A stretch of DNA of 64,000 nt from Oscillospiraceae bacterium (GCA_017427265.1 JAFRTG010000014.1:1-64000), one strand, 5' to 3'; positions 14,325-24,177 are shown, numbered from the stretch's first letter. Notes: generated by a model not told the origin, from the sequence alone. Numbers and translations are program-made.

Positions 14325-15647
14325 ATGATTTGGCAGCTTGTACTGCAGATTGTTCTGATTGCGCTGAATGCAGTGTTTGCCTGTGCGGAGATCGCAACGA
14401 TCTCTGTGAACGATACCAAGCTGGAGAAAATGGCTGCGGGCGGAAACAGAAAGGCTGTCACGCTGAAGAAGCTGACATCACAGCCGGCGCGGTTTCTTGC
14501 GACCATTCAGGTTGCGATTACGCTGTCCGGCTTTATCGGCGCGGCATTTGCGGCGGATAACTTTGCAGACCGTCTGACAGCGCTGATTCTGAAGACCGGA
14601 ATTTCAATCTCGGAATCGGTTCTGCGGCCTGTATCGGTTGTGGTGATTACGCTGCTGCTTTCTTATCTGACGCTGGTGTTCGGTGAATTGGTTCCGAAGC
14701 GCGTCGGCATGAAATATGCAGAGAAGCTGGCGCTGAACATGGCGGGCATGATTCGGTTTGTACAGACGGTCTTTGCGCCGCTGGTCTGGCTTCTGAATAT
14801 TTCGACAAACGCTGTGCTCCGGCTGTTCGGCATTGACCCGGACAAGGAGGAGGACACTGTGACCGAGGAAGAAATCATGATGATGTCGGATGCGGGCGCA
14901 GAGAAGGGCACCATTGATGCGGACGAGAACCGCATCATCAAGAATGTCTTTGCATTCAATGACCTGACAGCAGAGCAGATCTGCACGCACCGGACGGATG
15001 TGACCGTGCTTTGGGAGGAGGATACGCCCGATGTATGGGAGGAGACGATTCAGAGCTCACATCATGCGTATTATCCGGTCTGTCAGGAAAGCATCGACCG
15101 TGTGACCGGCGTTCTGTATGTGCGTGACTATTTCCGGACTGACCGGCGGGATCCGGAGGCGATCCGGCGGGATGCTGTGCGGGATGTCTATTTTGTACCC
15201 GGAACCATGAAGGCCGACAAGCTGTTTGCCGCGATGAAGAAGAAGGGCGCGGCACATTTTGCAGTTGTGGTGGACGAATATGGCGGCATGAGCGGCATTC
15301 TGACCATCAACGATCTGCTGGAAGCGCTGGTCGGGCATTTCGGTTCTGACGATGAGCCGGTACTGATGCAGACCGGTCCGCAGACATGGTCTGTGCCGGG
15401 ACTGATTCCGCTGACGGATGTCTGCAATGCACTGGGCGTTTCGCTGCCGGCCGATGAATATGAAACCTTCAGCGGATTTGTGATCGGTGTGCTTGGGCTG
15501 ATACCGGAAAATGATACGGTTACGGCATTTGAGAGCAACGGTCTGCACATCGAGGTGCAGGAGGTACATCATCACCGGATTGAGCTCTGCAGCGTGACAC
15601 GGCTTGCGGCAGATGACGGTCAGGCACCTGCACCGGAAACAGCATGA
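14325..15647 (+). CDS. CNNM/CorC-family transporter (hemolysin-like, DUF21 and CBS domains)
   Basis: 440 residues. The N-terminal DUF21/CNNM membrane domain (about 1-180) has several hydrophobic helices and the conserved segment LTLVFGELVPKRVG. A CBS pair follows (about 200-330, including HAYYPV and VVVDEYGGMSGILTINDLLE), then a C-terminal CorC_HlyC domain. Relatives export or regulate magnesium and other divalent cations; the hemolysin label is historical. GGAGGAG precedes ATG 14325. It is a single-gene unit between its own promoter and a bidirectional terminator. Confidence 0.9.
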   Translation: MIWQLVLQIVLIALNAVFACAEIATISVNDTKLEKMAAGGNRKAVTLKKLTSQPARFLATIQVAITLSGFIGAAFAADNFADRLTALILKTGISISESVLRPVSVVVITLLLSYLTLVFGELVPKRVGMKYAEKLALNMAGMIRFVQTVFAPLVWLLNISTNAVLRLFGIDPDKEEDTVTEEEIMMMSDAGAEKGTIDADENRIIKNVFAFNDLTAEQICTHRTDVTVLWEEDTPDVWEETIQSSHHAYYPVCQESIDRVTGVLYVRDYFRTDRRDPEAIRRDAVRDVYFVPGTMKADKLFAAMKKKGAAHFAVVVDEYGGMSGILTINDLLEALVGHFGSDDEPVLMQTGPQTWSVPGLIPLTDVCNALGVSLPADEYETFSGFVIGVLGLIPENDTVTAFESNGLHIEVQEVHHHRIELCSVTRLAADDGQAPAPETA

Positions 15648-15655
15648 TACAAAAT

Positions 15656-15701
15656 AACGGCTTCCGCATACTTTGCAGATGCAATATGCGGAAGCCGTTT
15701 T
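15656..15701. terminator. Bidirectional terminator
   Basis: A 15-bp stem, AACGGCTTCCGCATA (15656-15670) with TATGCGGAAGCCGTT (15685-15699), lies between convergent genes ending at 15647 and 15706. Confidence 0.85.
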
Positions 15702-15705
15702 GCTG

Positions 15706-16485
15706 TTATAGTGCGGATGCCTCATTCTCAAAAAAGCGGATACCATCCAGAAACATCCGGTTGAGCGGTTCCCAGCCGGGCGTGCTGTGCATGTCCTCCG
15801 CCTCTGCGGCAGTCATCAGCTCCGGAATAACCCGGTCAAAATAGGCATTGAGTTCCGGGATGCGCGGTCCGCGCCCGATTTCAGGGGTTTGCATTTTCTG
15901 AGTTTTCAGCTCGGCAACAATCTGTCTGAGCTCTGCCGGCAGAACCGATTCCGCCAGAATATCAAACAGAATCGGCGGCGGGCAGCGGCGCTCTGCGATC
16001 CACTGTGCAGCCAGTACCGGGCGGAGCACGTAAAAATATTTTTTCAGCCGCACCGTGTCCTCCTGCAGATAGGTTCTGTAATTGGAACTGGCCATGCTGA
16101 GATAGTGATACAGGCCTGATTTGACCGAAAAATACGGCGCGAAGTTCTGCCGGATCTGCTGCCAGAACGGCGTCGAGCGGTAAACGACCGGGGAGCGATC
16201 CCACTCAAAAATCGTCGGATTGGATTTGTACATCAGCTGCAGCGCCTTTTTCAGATCCCATCCGCTGATATCCAGCGTTTCATCCAGCTGCCATTCAAGG
16301 ACATCGCTGGTCTTTTCCAGCCGGAGATAATCGTCGCGGCGGCGCACATAAACAAAGCGGACATCATAATCGCTGTCCGGCGAGGCAAATCCCCACGCCC
16401 GGCTGCCGGATTCCACAGCGTACAGAACTGCGACATCCGCCTGCTGTTCAATCTCGTGCAGCTTTTGCTGAATGATACTCTGCAT
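15706..16485 (-). CDS. Nucleotidyltransferase-superfamily protein (RlaP-like)
   Basis: 259 residues. GSRAWGFASPDSDYDVRFVYV has the G-S and D-x-D pattern of the DNA polymerase beta-type nucleotidyltransferase fold, and the rest matches the COG3541/RlaP family. The natural substrate is unknown to me. I chose ATG 16485, 8 bases after AGGAG; the open frame continues upstream through a tRNA gene and is not coding there. A tRNA-Ala lies just upstream on the same strand. Confidence 0.8.
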   Translation of the reverse strand: MQSIIQQKLHEIEQQADVAVLYAVESGSRAWGFASPDSDYDVRFVYVRRRDDYLRLEKTSDVLEWQLDETLDISGWDLKKALQLMYKSNPTIFEWDRSPVVYRSTPFWQQIRQNFAPYFSVKSGLYHYLSMASSNYRTYLQEDTVRLKKYFYVLRPVLAAQWIAERRCPPPILFDILAESVLPAELRQIVAELKTQKMQTPEIGRGPRIPELNAYFDRVIPELMTAAEAEDMHSTPGWEPLNRMFLDGIRFFENEASAL

Positions 16486-16568
16486 CGGGCATACTCCTTT
16501 CCGTATAAAACACAACAGCGTCCCCGCAGATGCAGGAACGCTGTTCTCTTCGCGGGGTTTCCCGCAGA

Positions 16569-16641
<73 letters not shown>

Positions 16642-16656
16642 ATTTCGTACCGTATT

Positions 16657-16685
16657 ATTATAGCATATCCGGCCGGAAATGTCAA
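16657..16685 (-). promoter_or_regulatory. Promoter of tRNA-Ala
   Basis: TTGACA (16685-16680) and TATAAT (16662-16657), spacer 17 bp: a consensus sigma-A promoter. Confidence 0.82.
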
Positions 16686-16807
16686 GAGCTATTTTCAAAA
16701 AGGACAGCGCGGCTCCGCGGTACATGGAGTTTTTTGCTGCCTTGTCATCCTTTTGTAATGCATTTGCCCCGGTTTGTTGCAGTTTTATCACAATCCGGCG
16801 ACATGTC

Positions 16808-16836
16808 TTGACGGGAGCAGCAAACTGTGATATACT
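16808..16836 (+). promoter_or_regulatory. Promoter of the DUF4230 gene
   Basis: TTGACG (16808-16813) and TATACT (16831-16836), spacer 17 bp. Confidence 0.72.
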
Positions 16837-16874
16837 GAGAAAAACGAGGCGAACCCTCAGCGTGAAAGGATACG

Positions 16875-17825
16875 ATGATGCGCAAGGAACAAAAAAGTGA
16901 AGCGGCCCGGATTGTGCTGTATTCTCTTTGCAGTCTGATCGTGGGCTGTGCAGTCGGCGGAGCGCTGTTGATGAAAATTGCCGTTCAGGGCGATGCGCTG
17001 CTGGTCAAGGGCACATCGCAGGCAGATTCCGCACCGGAAGAGCCTGCAACCGTTGCAGAACCGATGCCGGAGATTGAGATTCCGGAAACGGTCGAGCCGG
17101 TTGTTGCGGAGCCTGAGCCGCCGGATGCCGAAGCCATCCGGACGCTGCTGAAGCCGGCAGAGCCGCTGCTGACAGTGAGTTACTGTTATACTGATTCTGA
17201 CAGCTTTGAGTCTCATCAGGAGATGTTCGGCAAAAAGGTGCCGTTCACGACCTCGTCGGTGATTCTGACATTTGACGGAACGGTCAGCATGGGCATTGAC
17301 CCGGAAGCAATCCTATATACGGTGGATCCGCAGCAGAAAACGATTGCCGTGAATCTGCCGGCACCGGCGCTCCTGTCGCATGATCTGGACGAGGACTCCA
17401 TTCAGTATTACGATGTCAAGAGCTCGATTTTCCGCTCTGCATCCATGGCGGATTACACCGCCCTGCTGAAAGAGATCAAATCAAAAATGTGTGACAAAAT
17501 CGTCAGAGAAAGAAAGTTTGATAAAAAGACGCTTGATAATGCCGAGACGGTGATTCGCAGTATGCTTGCAGCAGCTGATCTGACGAAGGATTATACACCG
17601 TTGTTTGCGCGTCCGGAGTCTGCAGCTGCAGAACCGGAGACAACGTCTGCGCCTGCGCCCGAAACCGCACCGCAGACAGAGCCGGCAGTGCCTGCGGAAA
17701 CGGAACCGGAGTTGGAGGAGGCTCCGGCACCGTTTGCGGAGCAAGCGCCTGAGCATTTCCAGGAGCCGGAACGGTATCAGGGAGAAGAATCTGTCCCGGA
17801 CTGGCCTTTCGCATTCTGGTGGTGA
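16875..17825 (+). CDS. DUF4230-family membrane-anchored protein
   Basis: 316 residues. One N-terminal transmembrane segment (about 11-36) is followed by an acidic, proline-rich linker (about 45-85) and a DUF4230 domain (about 90-240, with KVPFTTSSVILTFDGTVSMG and LPAPALLSHDLD). The C-terminal 75 residues are low complexity, rich in A, P, E and T. The active part is probably outside the membrane. The function of the family is unknown. It is a single-gene unit with its own promoter and terminator. Confidence 0.75.
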   Translation: MMRKEQKSEAARIVLYSLCSLIVGCAVGGALLMKIAVQGDALLVKGTSQADSAPEEPATVAEPMPEIEIPETVEPVVAEPEPPDAEAIRTLLKPAEPLLTVSYCYTDSDSFESHQEMFGKKVPFTTSSVILTFDGTVSMGIDPEAILYTVDPQQKTIAVNLPAPALLSHDLDEDSIQYYDVKSSIFRSASMADYTALLKEIKSKMCDKIVRERKFDKKTLDNAETVIRSMLAAADLTKDYTPLFARPESAAAEPETTSAPAPETAPQTEPAVPAETEPELEEAPAPFAEQAPEHFQEPERYQGEESVPDWPFAFWW

Positions 17826-17889
17826 CAGCGGCGGATTTGTTTTGGAGGAATGCAAATCCGAAGGCCGTGTGTTTGCCGCAATTCAATGG

Positions 17890-17923
17890 AGCCGTATCCG
17901 AACGCAGCCGGATACGGCTTTTG
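17890..17923 (+). terminator. Terminator after the DUF4230 gene
   Basis: A 10-bp stem, AGCCGTATCC (17890-17899) with GGATACGGCT (17910-17919), is followed by a short T run. Confidence 0.78.
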
Positions 17924-18097
17924 TCTGTCTGTGCGCAAATGGGCGCAGAGCGGATGCCGTTAGCGCTCCGGGATTATCTGCGCTATATTTCAGGTTGCCC
18001 ATTGCGTTTTTTTTTGTTCTATGGTATAATAGATATAACTGTGATAAAAAGCAGTGTTTGGAAGATGTGATATATCTGAAAGGAGTGAGCGGGATCT

Positions 18098-19174
18098 ATG
18101 GATCAGGAATCCCTTGCATATAAATGTCCGAATTGTTGCGCGGATATCAAGTTCTCGGCCGCGGAGCAGAAATTCGTCTGCGATTACTGCCTGAGCAAGT
18201 TTACGGAAGCGGAAATGAAGGAGATTGCTGCAGCGCAGGAACAGCATCAGGCGCAGCGTCCGCCCGAAGAAGTCAGTGCGGATGCCGAGTTTGCGGAGAA
18301 TACATCTGTCTATACCTGCGACAGCTGCGGCGCGACCATCATGGCCGACGCCAATACTGCAGCGACCTTCTGCTATTACTGCCACAATCCGGTTATTCTG
18401 AAGGGACGGGTCTCCGGAGATTTCCGGCCGGCCTATGTGCTGCCGTTCCAGATTGACCGTGCGCAGGCGCTCAGTCAGTTTGAAGCGTTCTGCAAAAAGC
18501 GCTGGTTTCTGCCGAAGGATTTTCTCTCGGCCGGTCAGCAGGAGAAGATTGTCGGTCTTTACGTTCCCTTCTGGGTGACGGATGTGGACGTCAATGCGGA
18601 GATGGATGCCCTTGGAAAAATGATCCGTTCATGGACATCCGGCGATTATCATTATACAGAAACGCGGGAATTTGCAGTTGCACGAAAGGCCAAGGTCGTG
18701 CTGCGCGGACTCCCCGCGGACGGTGCAAGCCATATTGACGATGACCTGATGGAAGCGATCGAGCCGTTTGATTACAATGCGGTCAAGCCGTTTGCCATGC
18801 AGTATCTCAGCGGCTTTTTTGCTGAGAAATATGATATGGATATGCAAAAGATGTTCCCGCGGATCCAGCAGCGTGCCGTTCAGGCGAGCGATCAGCTCCT
18901 GCGCAGCTCCATGAAGAACTATTCGACGGTTTCCGTCACACGCTCAGATATCCGCGTGATGGGCACCAAGTGGGAATATATGCTGCTGCCGGTCTGGTTC
19001 ATGACCTATCAGTACGGCGGCAAGACCTACGAATTTGCGCTGAACGGTCAGACATCCAAGTTTGCCGGAACGCCGCCGCTGAGCAAAGGAAAGCTCGCGT
19101 TTGCATGTGCGCTGATCGGCATTCTGACAGCGCTGCTGGTGTTTGGAGTGGGGGTGTTCGCAAATGTGTTCTAA
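18098..19174 (+). CDS. Zinc-ribbon membrane protein (TFIIB-type ribbon)
   Basis: 358 residues. Two zinc ribbons occur: CPNCCADIKF with CDYCLSKF (about 10-35) and CDSCGATI with CYYCHNPV (about 74-98). A soluble domain (about 105-320) follows, then one C-terminal transmembrane helix (about 333-356). Such proteins are usually annotated by the ribbon only, and the function is unknown. A TATAAT at 18025-18030 marks the promoter. Its last 11 bases overlap the next gene, a TPM-domain protein, so the two probably act together at the membrane. Confidence 0.78.
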   Translation: MDQESLAYKCPNCCADIKFSAAEQKFVCDYCLSKFTEAEMKEIAAAQEQHQAQRPPEEVSADAEFAENTSVYTCDSCGATIMADANTAATFCYYCHNPVILKGRVSGDFRPAYVLPFQIDRAQALSQFEAFCKKRWFLPKDFLSAGQQEKIVGLYVPFWVTDVDVNAEMDALGKMIRSWTSGDYHYTETREFAVARKAKVVLRGLPADGASHIDDDLMEAIEPFDYNAVKPFAMQYLSGFFAEKYDMDMQKMFPRIQQRAVQASDQLLRSSMKNYSTVSVTRSDIRVMGTKWEYMLLPVWFMTYQYGGKTYEFALNGQTSKFAGTPPLSKGKLAFACALIGILTALLVFGVGVFANVF

Positions 19175-20081
19175 GAGAATCGCTGCCCTGCTTGCAGCGG
19201 TCTGCTGCATGATGCTGCTGGTGCTGCCTGCTTCGGCTGCGCGGCAGTATGAGGACTGCATCCCGAACTGCAGGCTCTATGACGAGGACGGTCTGATCTC
19301 CGAAGAGGAAGCCGAAGAACTGAACCAGCTGATCCGCCAGACCAGCGACAACATTGATATGTACGTTGCTGCGTATATTCTGAACGGAAGCGGCAGCGGC
19401 ATGACCGAGTATGACTGCATGGTCTGGGCAGATGACCGCTATGATGAGCTGTTCAACCCGGAAGCGGGGACAGATACCGACGGCGCCCTGCTGCTGATCA
19501 ATCTTGCACCGGATGTGCGCTATATCTATATTTCCACATCCGGCACCGGGCAGCTTTACTATTATAATGCCGACGAAAACAACCGGGTTGATTCGATCGT
19601 TGACCGGCTGAAAACACCGCTGCGGAACGGTGATAACGGCGGTGCTGTCAGGGAATTCTGCTCACAGCTGGAATATTACTATCTGAAGGGTATGCCCAAT
19701 CACGGCTATACGAAGGATGATGATACCGGTCTCTATTATTACAATGAGGGCGGAACGCTCGTGCACAGCGAATCGCTGCCGCTTTCCTACCGGGCCAATA
19801 TTCCGGCGGCGGTCGCCATTTCGGTGCTGATCGGCGGCATTGCGGCTATGATTGCGTTCTTTGCGATCCGCAGCAGCTACAAGTTCAAAAAGTCGCTGGC
19901 TGCATCCAATTATATCAGCAACCGTGAAACGAATTTCTATCAGCGGGATGATATGTTTATCCGCACGTACACCTCCAAAACGCGGATCAGCTCCGATTCC
20001 GGCGGCGGTGGCGGCGGCGGCGGTCACTCACATTCGTCCTCCGGCGGACATTCCCACGGCGGCGGCGGCGGCCATTTTTAA
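19164..20081 (+). CDS. TPM-domain membrane protein
   Basis: 305 residues. A signal peptide (about 1-25, ending LPASAA) is followed by a TPM (YgcG/Psb32-type) domain starting at YDEDGLISEEEAEELNQLI (about 37-180), one transmembrane helix (about 218-243), and a cytoplasmic tail ending in glycine- and histidine-rich repeats. The His/Gly tail could bind metal. ATG 19164 follows GGAGTGGGGG and overlaps the preceding zinc-ribbon gene. TPM proteins are linked to membrane protein quality control in other organisms; the role here is not known. Confidence 0.8.
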   Translation: MCSKRIAALLAAVCCMMLLVLPASAARQYEDCIPNCRLYDEDGLISEEEAEELNQLIRQTSDNIDMYVAAYILNGSGSGMTEYDCMVWADDRYDELFNPEAGTDTDGALLLINLAPDVRYIYISTSGTGQLYYYNADENNRVDSIVDRLKTPLRNGDNGGAVREFCSQLEYYYLKGMPNHGYTKDDDTGLYYYNEGGTLVHSESLPLSYRANIPAAVAISVLIGGIAAMIAFFAIRSSYKFKKSLAASNYISNRETNFYQRDDMFIRTYTSKTRISSDSGGGGGGGGHSHSSSGGHSHGGGGGHF

Positions 20082-20123
20082 GCACCGGCCGCAATTCCAA
20101 TCTTGAAAAGGAGAGAAAGAAAA

Positions 20124-21764
20124 ATGGATCATGCAGCACTTGCAGAACTGCTGTTTTCAGATATCACAAAGACCATTGCGGATTATGAGGCAAAATATCC
20201 GCCCCGCGATCTGCCGGAAGGGGCAGTCGTGACAAGAATCGCACCGAGCCCGACCGGCTTTGTGCATCTCGGCAATCTCTATAATGCGATCGGTGAGCGT
20301 CTGGCTCATCAGACCGGCGGCGTGTTCTATCTCCGCATTGAGGACACCGACCAGAAGCGTGAGGTCGAGGGCGCCGTGGAAGCGGTCATCGACGCCATGA
20401 ATTTTTACGGCGTGCATTTTGACGAGGGCGCAACCGTAGACGGCGAAACCGGTGCTTACGGCCCGTACCGGCAGCGGCAGCGCAAGGAGCTCTATCAGAC
20501 CGTTGCCAAATCGCTGGTGCTGCGCGGCCTTGCATATCCCTGCTTCTGCACCGAGGATGACCTCAAGGCCATGCACGATGCACAGGAGGCCGCCAAGGAA
20601 AATTACGGCTATTACGGCAAATATGCCGTCTGGCGCGACAGACCGATCGAGGACATCAAGGCGGAGCTCGAAAAGGGCACCGAATGGGTGCTGCGGTTCC
20701 GCTCTGAGGGCGACCCGGCCAATATGGTACCTGTGAAGGACGGCATCCGCGGCGAGGTCAAGGTGCAGGAGAACTACACCGACTTTGTGCTGCTGAAATC
20801 CGACGGCATCCCGACCTATCATTTTGCGCATGTCTGCGACGACCACTTCATGCGGACGACACATGTCATCCGGGATGAAAGCTGGCTTGCAACACTGCCG
20901 ATTCATGTGCAGCTGTTCGATATCTTAGGCTGGGAACGGCCGGTCTACTGCCACACGGCAACGCTCATGAAAATGGACGGCACCTCCAAGCGGAAGCTCT
21001 CCAAGCGAAAGGATCCGGAGCTGGCACTCAGCTATTACCGCGAGGCCGGATTCCCGCAGGAAGCGGTCATGCAGTATCTGCTGACGGTGCTGAACAGCAA
21101 CTTCGAGGAGTGGCATATGGCCAATCCGGATGCGGATTCCCGCGCATTCACATTCTCGCTGGAAAAGATGAGCACCTCCGGCGCACTGTTCGATCTGGAA
21201 AAGCTCGACAATATTTCCAAGGAATATCTTTCCCGCCGGCCGGCAGAGGATGTTTATAACGGACTGCTTGCATGGGCGGAGACCTACGATGCGGCACTTG
21301 CATCGCGCATGAAGGCCAAAGCGGATTTCTATACGGCTGCAATCAATGTCGGCAGAGGCGGCGACAAGCCGCGCAAGGACTACGGCAACTGGAAGGACGC
21401 TGCAAAGTTCCTGTCGTTCTACGACCCGGAGACATTTGTCCGCGAGGACGGCTGTCCGGAGAACATCACGGCGGACTATAAGCGCGAGATTCTGACGCGG
21501 TATCTGGATACGCTGGATTTTGCGGATACGCAGGAGGAATGGTTTGCCAAGGTGCGGCAGCTGACCGACGATCTCGGCTTTGCCGTCCAGCCGAAGAAGT
21601 ACAAGAAGAATCCGGAGCTGTATCCGGGCAGCATCGTCGATGTGACGAATCTGATGCGCGTTGCCGTAACCGGCAGACAGAACGCGCCGGATCTCTGGGA
21701 GATCAGCCATGTGCTCGGTGAGGAGGAGACCCGCCGCAGACTGACCGAATACCGTGATGCATAA
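20124..21764 (+). CDS. gltX: Glutamyl-tRNA synthetase
   Basis: 546 residues of a class I synthetase. The HIGH-type motif is HLGN at 48-51 within PSPTGFVHLGNL, and the KMSKS-type motif is KLSKR. It joins glutamate to tRNA-Glu in the cytoplasm. It is longer than the roughly 480-residue bacterial average. I chose ATG 20124 after AAGGAG; an in-frame ATG at 20103 precedes the ribosome site. Confidence 0.93.
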   Translation: MDHAALAELLFSDITKTIADYEAKYPPRDLPEGAVVTRIAPSPTGFVHLGNLYNAIGERLAHQTGGVFYLRIEDTDQKREVEGAVEAVIDAMNFYGVHFDEGATVDGETGAYGPYRQRQRKELYQTVAKSLVLRGLAYPCFCTEDDLKAMHDAQEAAKENYGYYGKYAVWRDRPIEDIKAELEKGTEWVLRFRSEGDPANMVPVKDGIRGEVKVQENYTDFVLLKSDGIPTYHFAHVCDDHFMRTTHVIRDESWLATLPIHVQLFDILGWERPVYCHTATLMKMDGTSKRKLSKRKDPELALSYYREAGFPQEAVMQYLLTVLNSNFEEWHMANPDADSRAFTFSLEKMSTSGALFDLEKLDNISKEYLSRRPAEDVYNGLLAWAETYDAALASRMKAKADFYTAAINVGRGGDKPRKDYGNWKDAAKFLSFYDPETFVREDGCPENITADYKREILTRYLDTLDFADTQEEWFAKVRQLTDDLGFAVQPKKYKKNPELYPGSIVDVTNLMRVAVTGRQNAPDLWEISHVLGEEETRRRLTEYRDA

Positions 21765-21776
21765 TGGATAAAGCTG

Positions 21777-21806
21777 AGGCGCTGATTGTGAGATCAGCGC
21801 CTTTTC
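21777..21806 (+). terminator. gltX terminator
   Basis: A 10-bp stem, AGGCGCTGAT (21777-21786) with ATCAGCGCCT, is followed by TTTTCCTT. Similar stems are found at 50180 and 52292. Confidence 0.85.
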
Positions 21807-21895
21807 CTTAACCGAAAGACTGAAAAAAATCTTTTTTTGCGTGATATTTCTCCGGCGATTTTCGTCATTACTGACAGAGAAGGAGGTGAGGCAGC

Positions 21896-22453
21896 GTGAA
21901 TGATGCTGAAATCATCCGCATGTATCTGCAGCGCGATGAACGCGCTTTGCAGGAAACCAAGCAGCAGTATGAATCTCTGTGCATGACCATTGCATACAAC
22001 ATGCTCGGAAACCGCGAAGATGCGGAGGAGTGCTTCAATGATGCGCTCATGCGTCTTTGGAATGCGATTCCGCCTGCCGAACCGGAATCTCTCGGTGCGT
22101 TTCTTGTGACCGTAGTCCGGAATGCGGCACGGGATCGTCTGACATATGCAGGTGCCAAACGGCGGGGCGGCGGTCAGCTGACCGTTGCGATTGATGAACT
22201 GGGGGACTGCATGCAGCTGGCGGAGCATCCGGAACGGGTGCTTGACAGAATTGCGCTGCGGGATGCGATGCAGCGGTTCCTGATGACGGTTTCCCCGTCT
22301 GCGCGCAGGGTTTTTCTGAGCCGGTACTGGCTTTGCCTCTCGGCGAAGGAGATAGCAGCGGGCACAGGATGTTCCGTCGGGCGCGTGAATATGTCGCTTC
22401 TGCGCACCAGAAAGAAACTGAAATCATTTTTGGAAAAGGAGGAATTGCTGTGA
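21896..22453 (+). CDS. ECF-type RNA polymerase sigma factor
   Basis: 185 residues. Region 2 (about 15-75, with AYNMLGNREDAEECFNDALM) and region 4 (about 125-182, with LSAKEIAAGTGCSVGRVNMS) are clear, with no region 1 or 3. The start is GTG 21896 after AAGGAGGTG. The next gene begins inside its stop codon and encodes a membrane protein likely to act as its anti-sigma factor and sensor. The AT-rich leader at 21815-21880 with CGTCATTAC could be an autoregulated ECF promoter, a weak inference. Confidence 0.9.
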   Translation: MNDAEIIRMYLQRDERALQETKQQYESLCMTIAYNMLGNREDAEECFNDALMRLWNAIPPAEPESLGAFLVTVVRNAARDRLTYAGAKRRGGGQLTVAIDELGDCMQLAEHPERVLDRIALRDAMQRFLMTVSPSARRVFLSRYWLCLSAKEIAAGTGCSVGRVNMSLLRTRKKLKSFLEKEELL

Positions 22454-24177
22454 AACAGGAAGATTTTTTTGAGATCATGGACGGTGCATCAGAACAGAAT
22501 ATCACGGATCTGATGCAGCATCTCCGTTTCCGGCAGATTCCTGCCGTTCAGGAGGATATCACGATGGAGCAAACAGACGAAACACGCAAAAAGGGAATCC
22601 GGATGACCAAGCGCGGAATGATAACGGGTTCGGCAGTCGCTGCGGTATTGCTTGTGCTGAATATCGGGCTCGGCGCGCATCTGCTCTCCGGAAGTAAGCA
22701 GCAGGATGAACTGCTTTCGGCAATCAACGAGGAGATTCCGGTTTCCGAGGCGGAAACTGTTCCCGCCACGACCGTGACCGTCATCGGAACGCAGATTGCT
22801 GATACGGCAACGACTGCACAGAATACCAAATCAAATGCTAAAACCGTGACTTCTGCGGTGCAGAGCGGAACACAGAAGCAGACCTCAACAGAAGCAGCTG
22901 TGCATTCTGCGGCAAAGCGGACGACAGTCACCACAGTTAGTCAGACTACGACAACAGCAGCAACAACCGCGAAACAGAAGCCGTCGGATCACGGCGTGCT
23001 GACATATAACCTGATTCCGGGAGACAAGACCGATTGGATATCAGCCAGCGAGAACGGACTTGCATACAATGTGTACCGGGCACAGCCAGGTGAAGAATTG
23101 CGCGTTGACTTGACAATTAAGAACGACCCGGGCATCTATAGGTACCGTTTGGGTGTTTATTGGGGGAATCTTGCATTGCAGATGTTCGACAGTAAGGACG
23201 GTGACGCGTATAAAGGTCAATTTATTCCAGATGATGATGAACCTCGTCCAAATCCAGAGACAAGGGTGTTATTAACTGGGCGTGATGGAAAAAATATGGT
23301 TGCTGCGGATAACAGTGTTCTAAGAAGCTATTATTTCAAAGCTCCGGAGCAGTGCGGAAGATATACAATAAAACTCGGTGAACATAGTCAAAGCGATATT
23401 ATTCGTATAGACGAAAACGGTGATAAATCAGAACCGAATTGTATATTATACGGACTGGATATTCTGGTCGGCGATGATGTGCCGGTTCCTGCTGCTGCAA
23501 CCCCGGCTACAAAAATCCAGGGTGGTGCAAAAGACTTTGAGGGTTATTATTACGCGGTACTTTATTCAGCAGGTTGGGGTAATCCGTATTACACAGAAAT
23601 GGCACAGTTCAATTATAGCAATCTTTCCGAAATCGGAGATAAAACGGCAATTTATTTGAAAAATACGACGGCGCATGCCGGTGATAAGAATGTGCCGGTG
23701 CATGTATGTATAAAGAATAATCCGGGGATCGGCGTCGCCCACTTAAATATAATTCCGGATGCAAGATTGTCTTTTGAAAAATCATATGGGAGGCATCATG
23801 ATATTACTGTTGATTCCGCTTTTACCGGTTGTGATTGGCTCTATGGCATGGAATCTAATTCTTCAGACTATGGGTTTCATTGTGTGGACGATGAAGGTTT
23901 ATCCTTACGTAATGAGATCTATGGCGTGGAAGATGAATATCTGGCGTCATGTCCTTACTGGGAATTTGGTTTTAATGCACTCCCTGATGATTATAATTTT
24001 ACTGCTGATGGAACGATGCTTACGTTTTATGTTGATATTCCCGAGGATGCGACGGCCGGTGAAGAATTCAAACTGGAAACGCGGATAGCAGGGCTTCGTT
24101 GGGGAGGCACCCGAATTATGAATTACCCTATTTACCCATTGTGCACAGTTGACGGGGTCATTCGCATCGTTGAATAA
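22450..24177 (+). CDS. Membrane protein with cohesin-like modules, probable anti-sigma sensor
   Basis: 575 residues. Layout: a short cytoplasmic N-terminus (1-50); one transmembrane helix (about 58-80); a Thr/Ser/Ala-rich linker (about 95-180); then two exterior modules resembling cohesins (about 185-340 and 355-575). In each, a phrase such as QPGEELRVDLTIKNDPGI or AGDKNVPVHVCIKNNPGI opens the fold, and FYVDIPEDATAGEEFKLE closes the second. Cohesins bind dockerins of cellulosome-like enzymes. The start is GTG 22450, overlapping the sigma gene stop. From about 23100 the codons are markedly more AT-rich than in neighbours. Anti-sigma and cohesin roles are both inferred. Confidence 0.65.
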   Translation: MKQEDFFEIMDGASEQNITDLMQHLRFRQIPAVQEDITMEQTDETRKKGIRMTKRGMITGSAVAAVLLVLNIGLGAHLLSGSKQQDELLSAINEEIPVSEAETVPATTVTVIGTQIADTATTAQNTKSNAKTVTSAVQSGTQKQTSTEAAVHSAAKRTTVTTVSQTTTTAATTAKQKPSDHGVLTYNLIPGDKTDWISASENGLAYNVYRAQPGEELRVDLTIKNDPGIYRYRLGVYWGNLALQMFDSKDGDAYKGQFIPDDDEPRPNPETRVLLTGRDGKNMVAADNSVLRSYYFKAPEQCGRYTIKLGEHSQSDIIRIDENGDKSEPNCILYGLDILVGDDVPVPAAATPATKIQGGAKDFEGYYYAVLYSAGWGNPYYTEMAQFNYSNLSEIGDKTAIYLKNTTAHAGDKNVPVHVCIKNNPGIGVAHLNIIPDARLSFEKSYGRHHDITVDSAFTGCDWLYGMESNSSDYGFHCVDDEGLSLRNEIYGVEDEYLASCPYWEFGFNALPDDYNFTADGTMLTFYVDIPEDATAGEEFKLETRIAGLRWGGTRIMNYPIYPLCTVDGVIRIVE

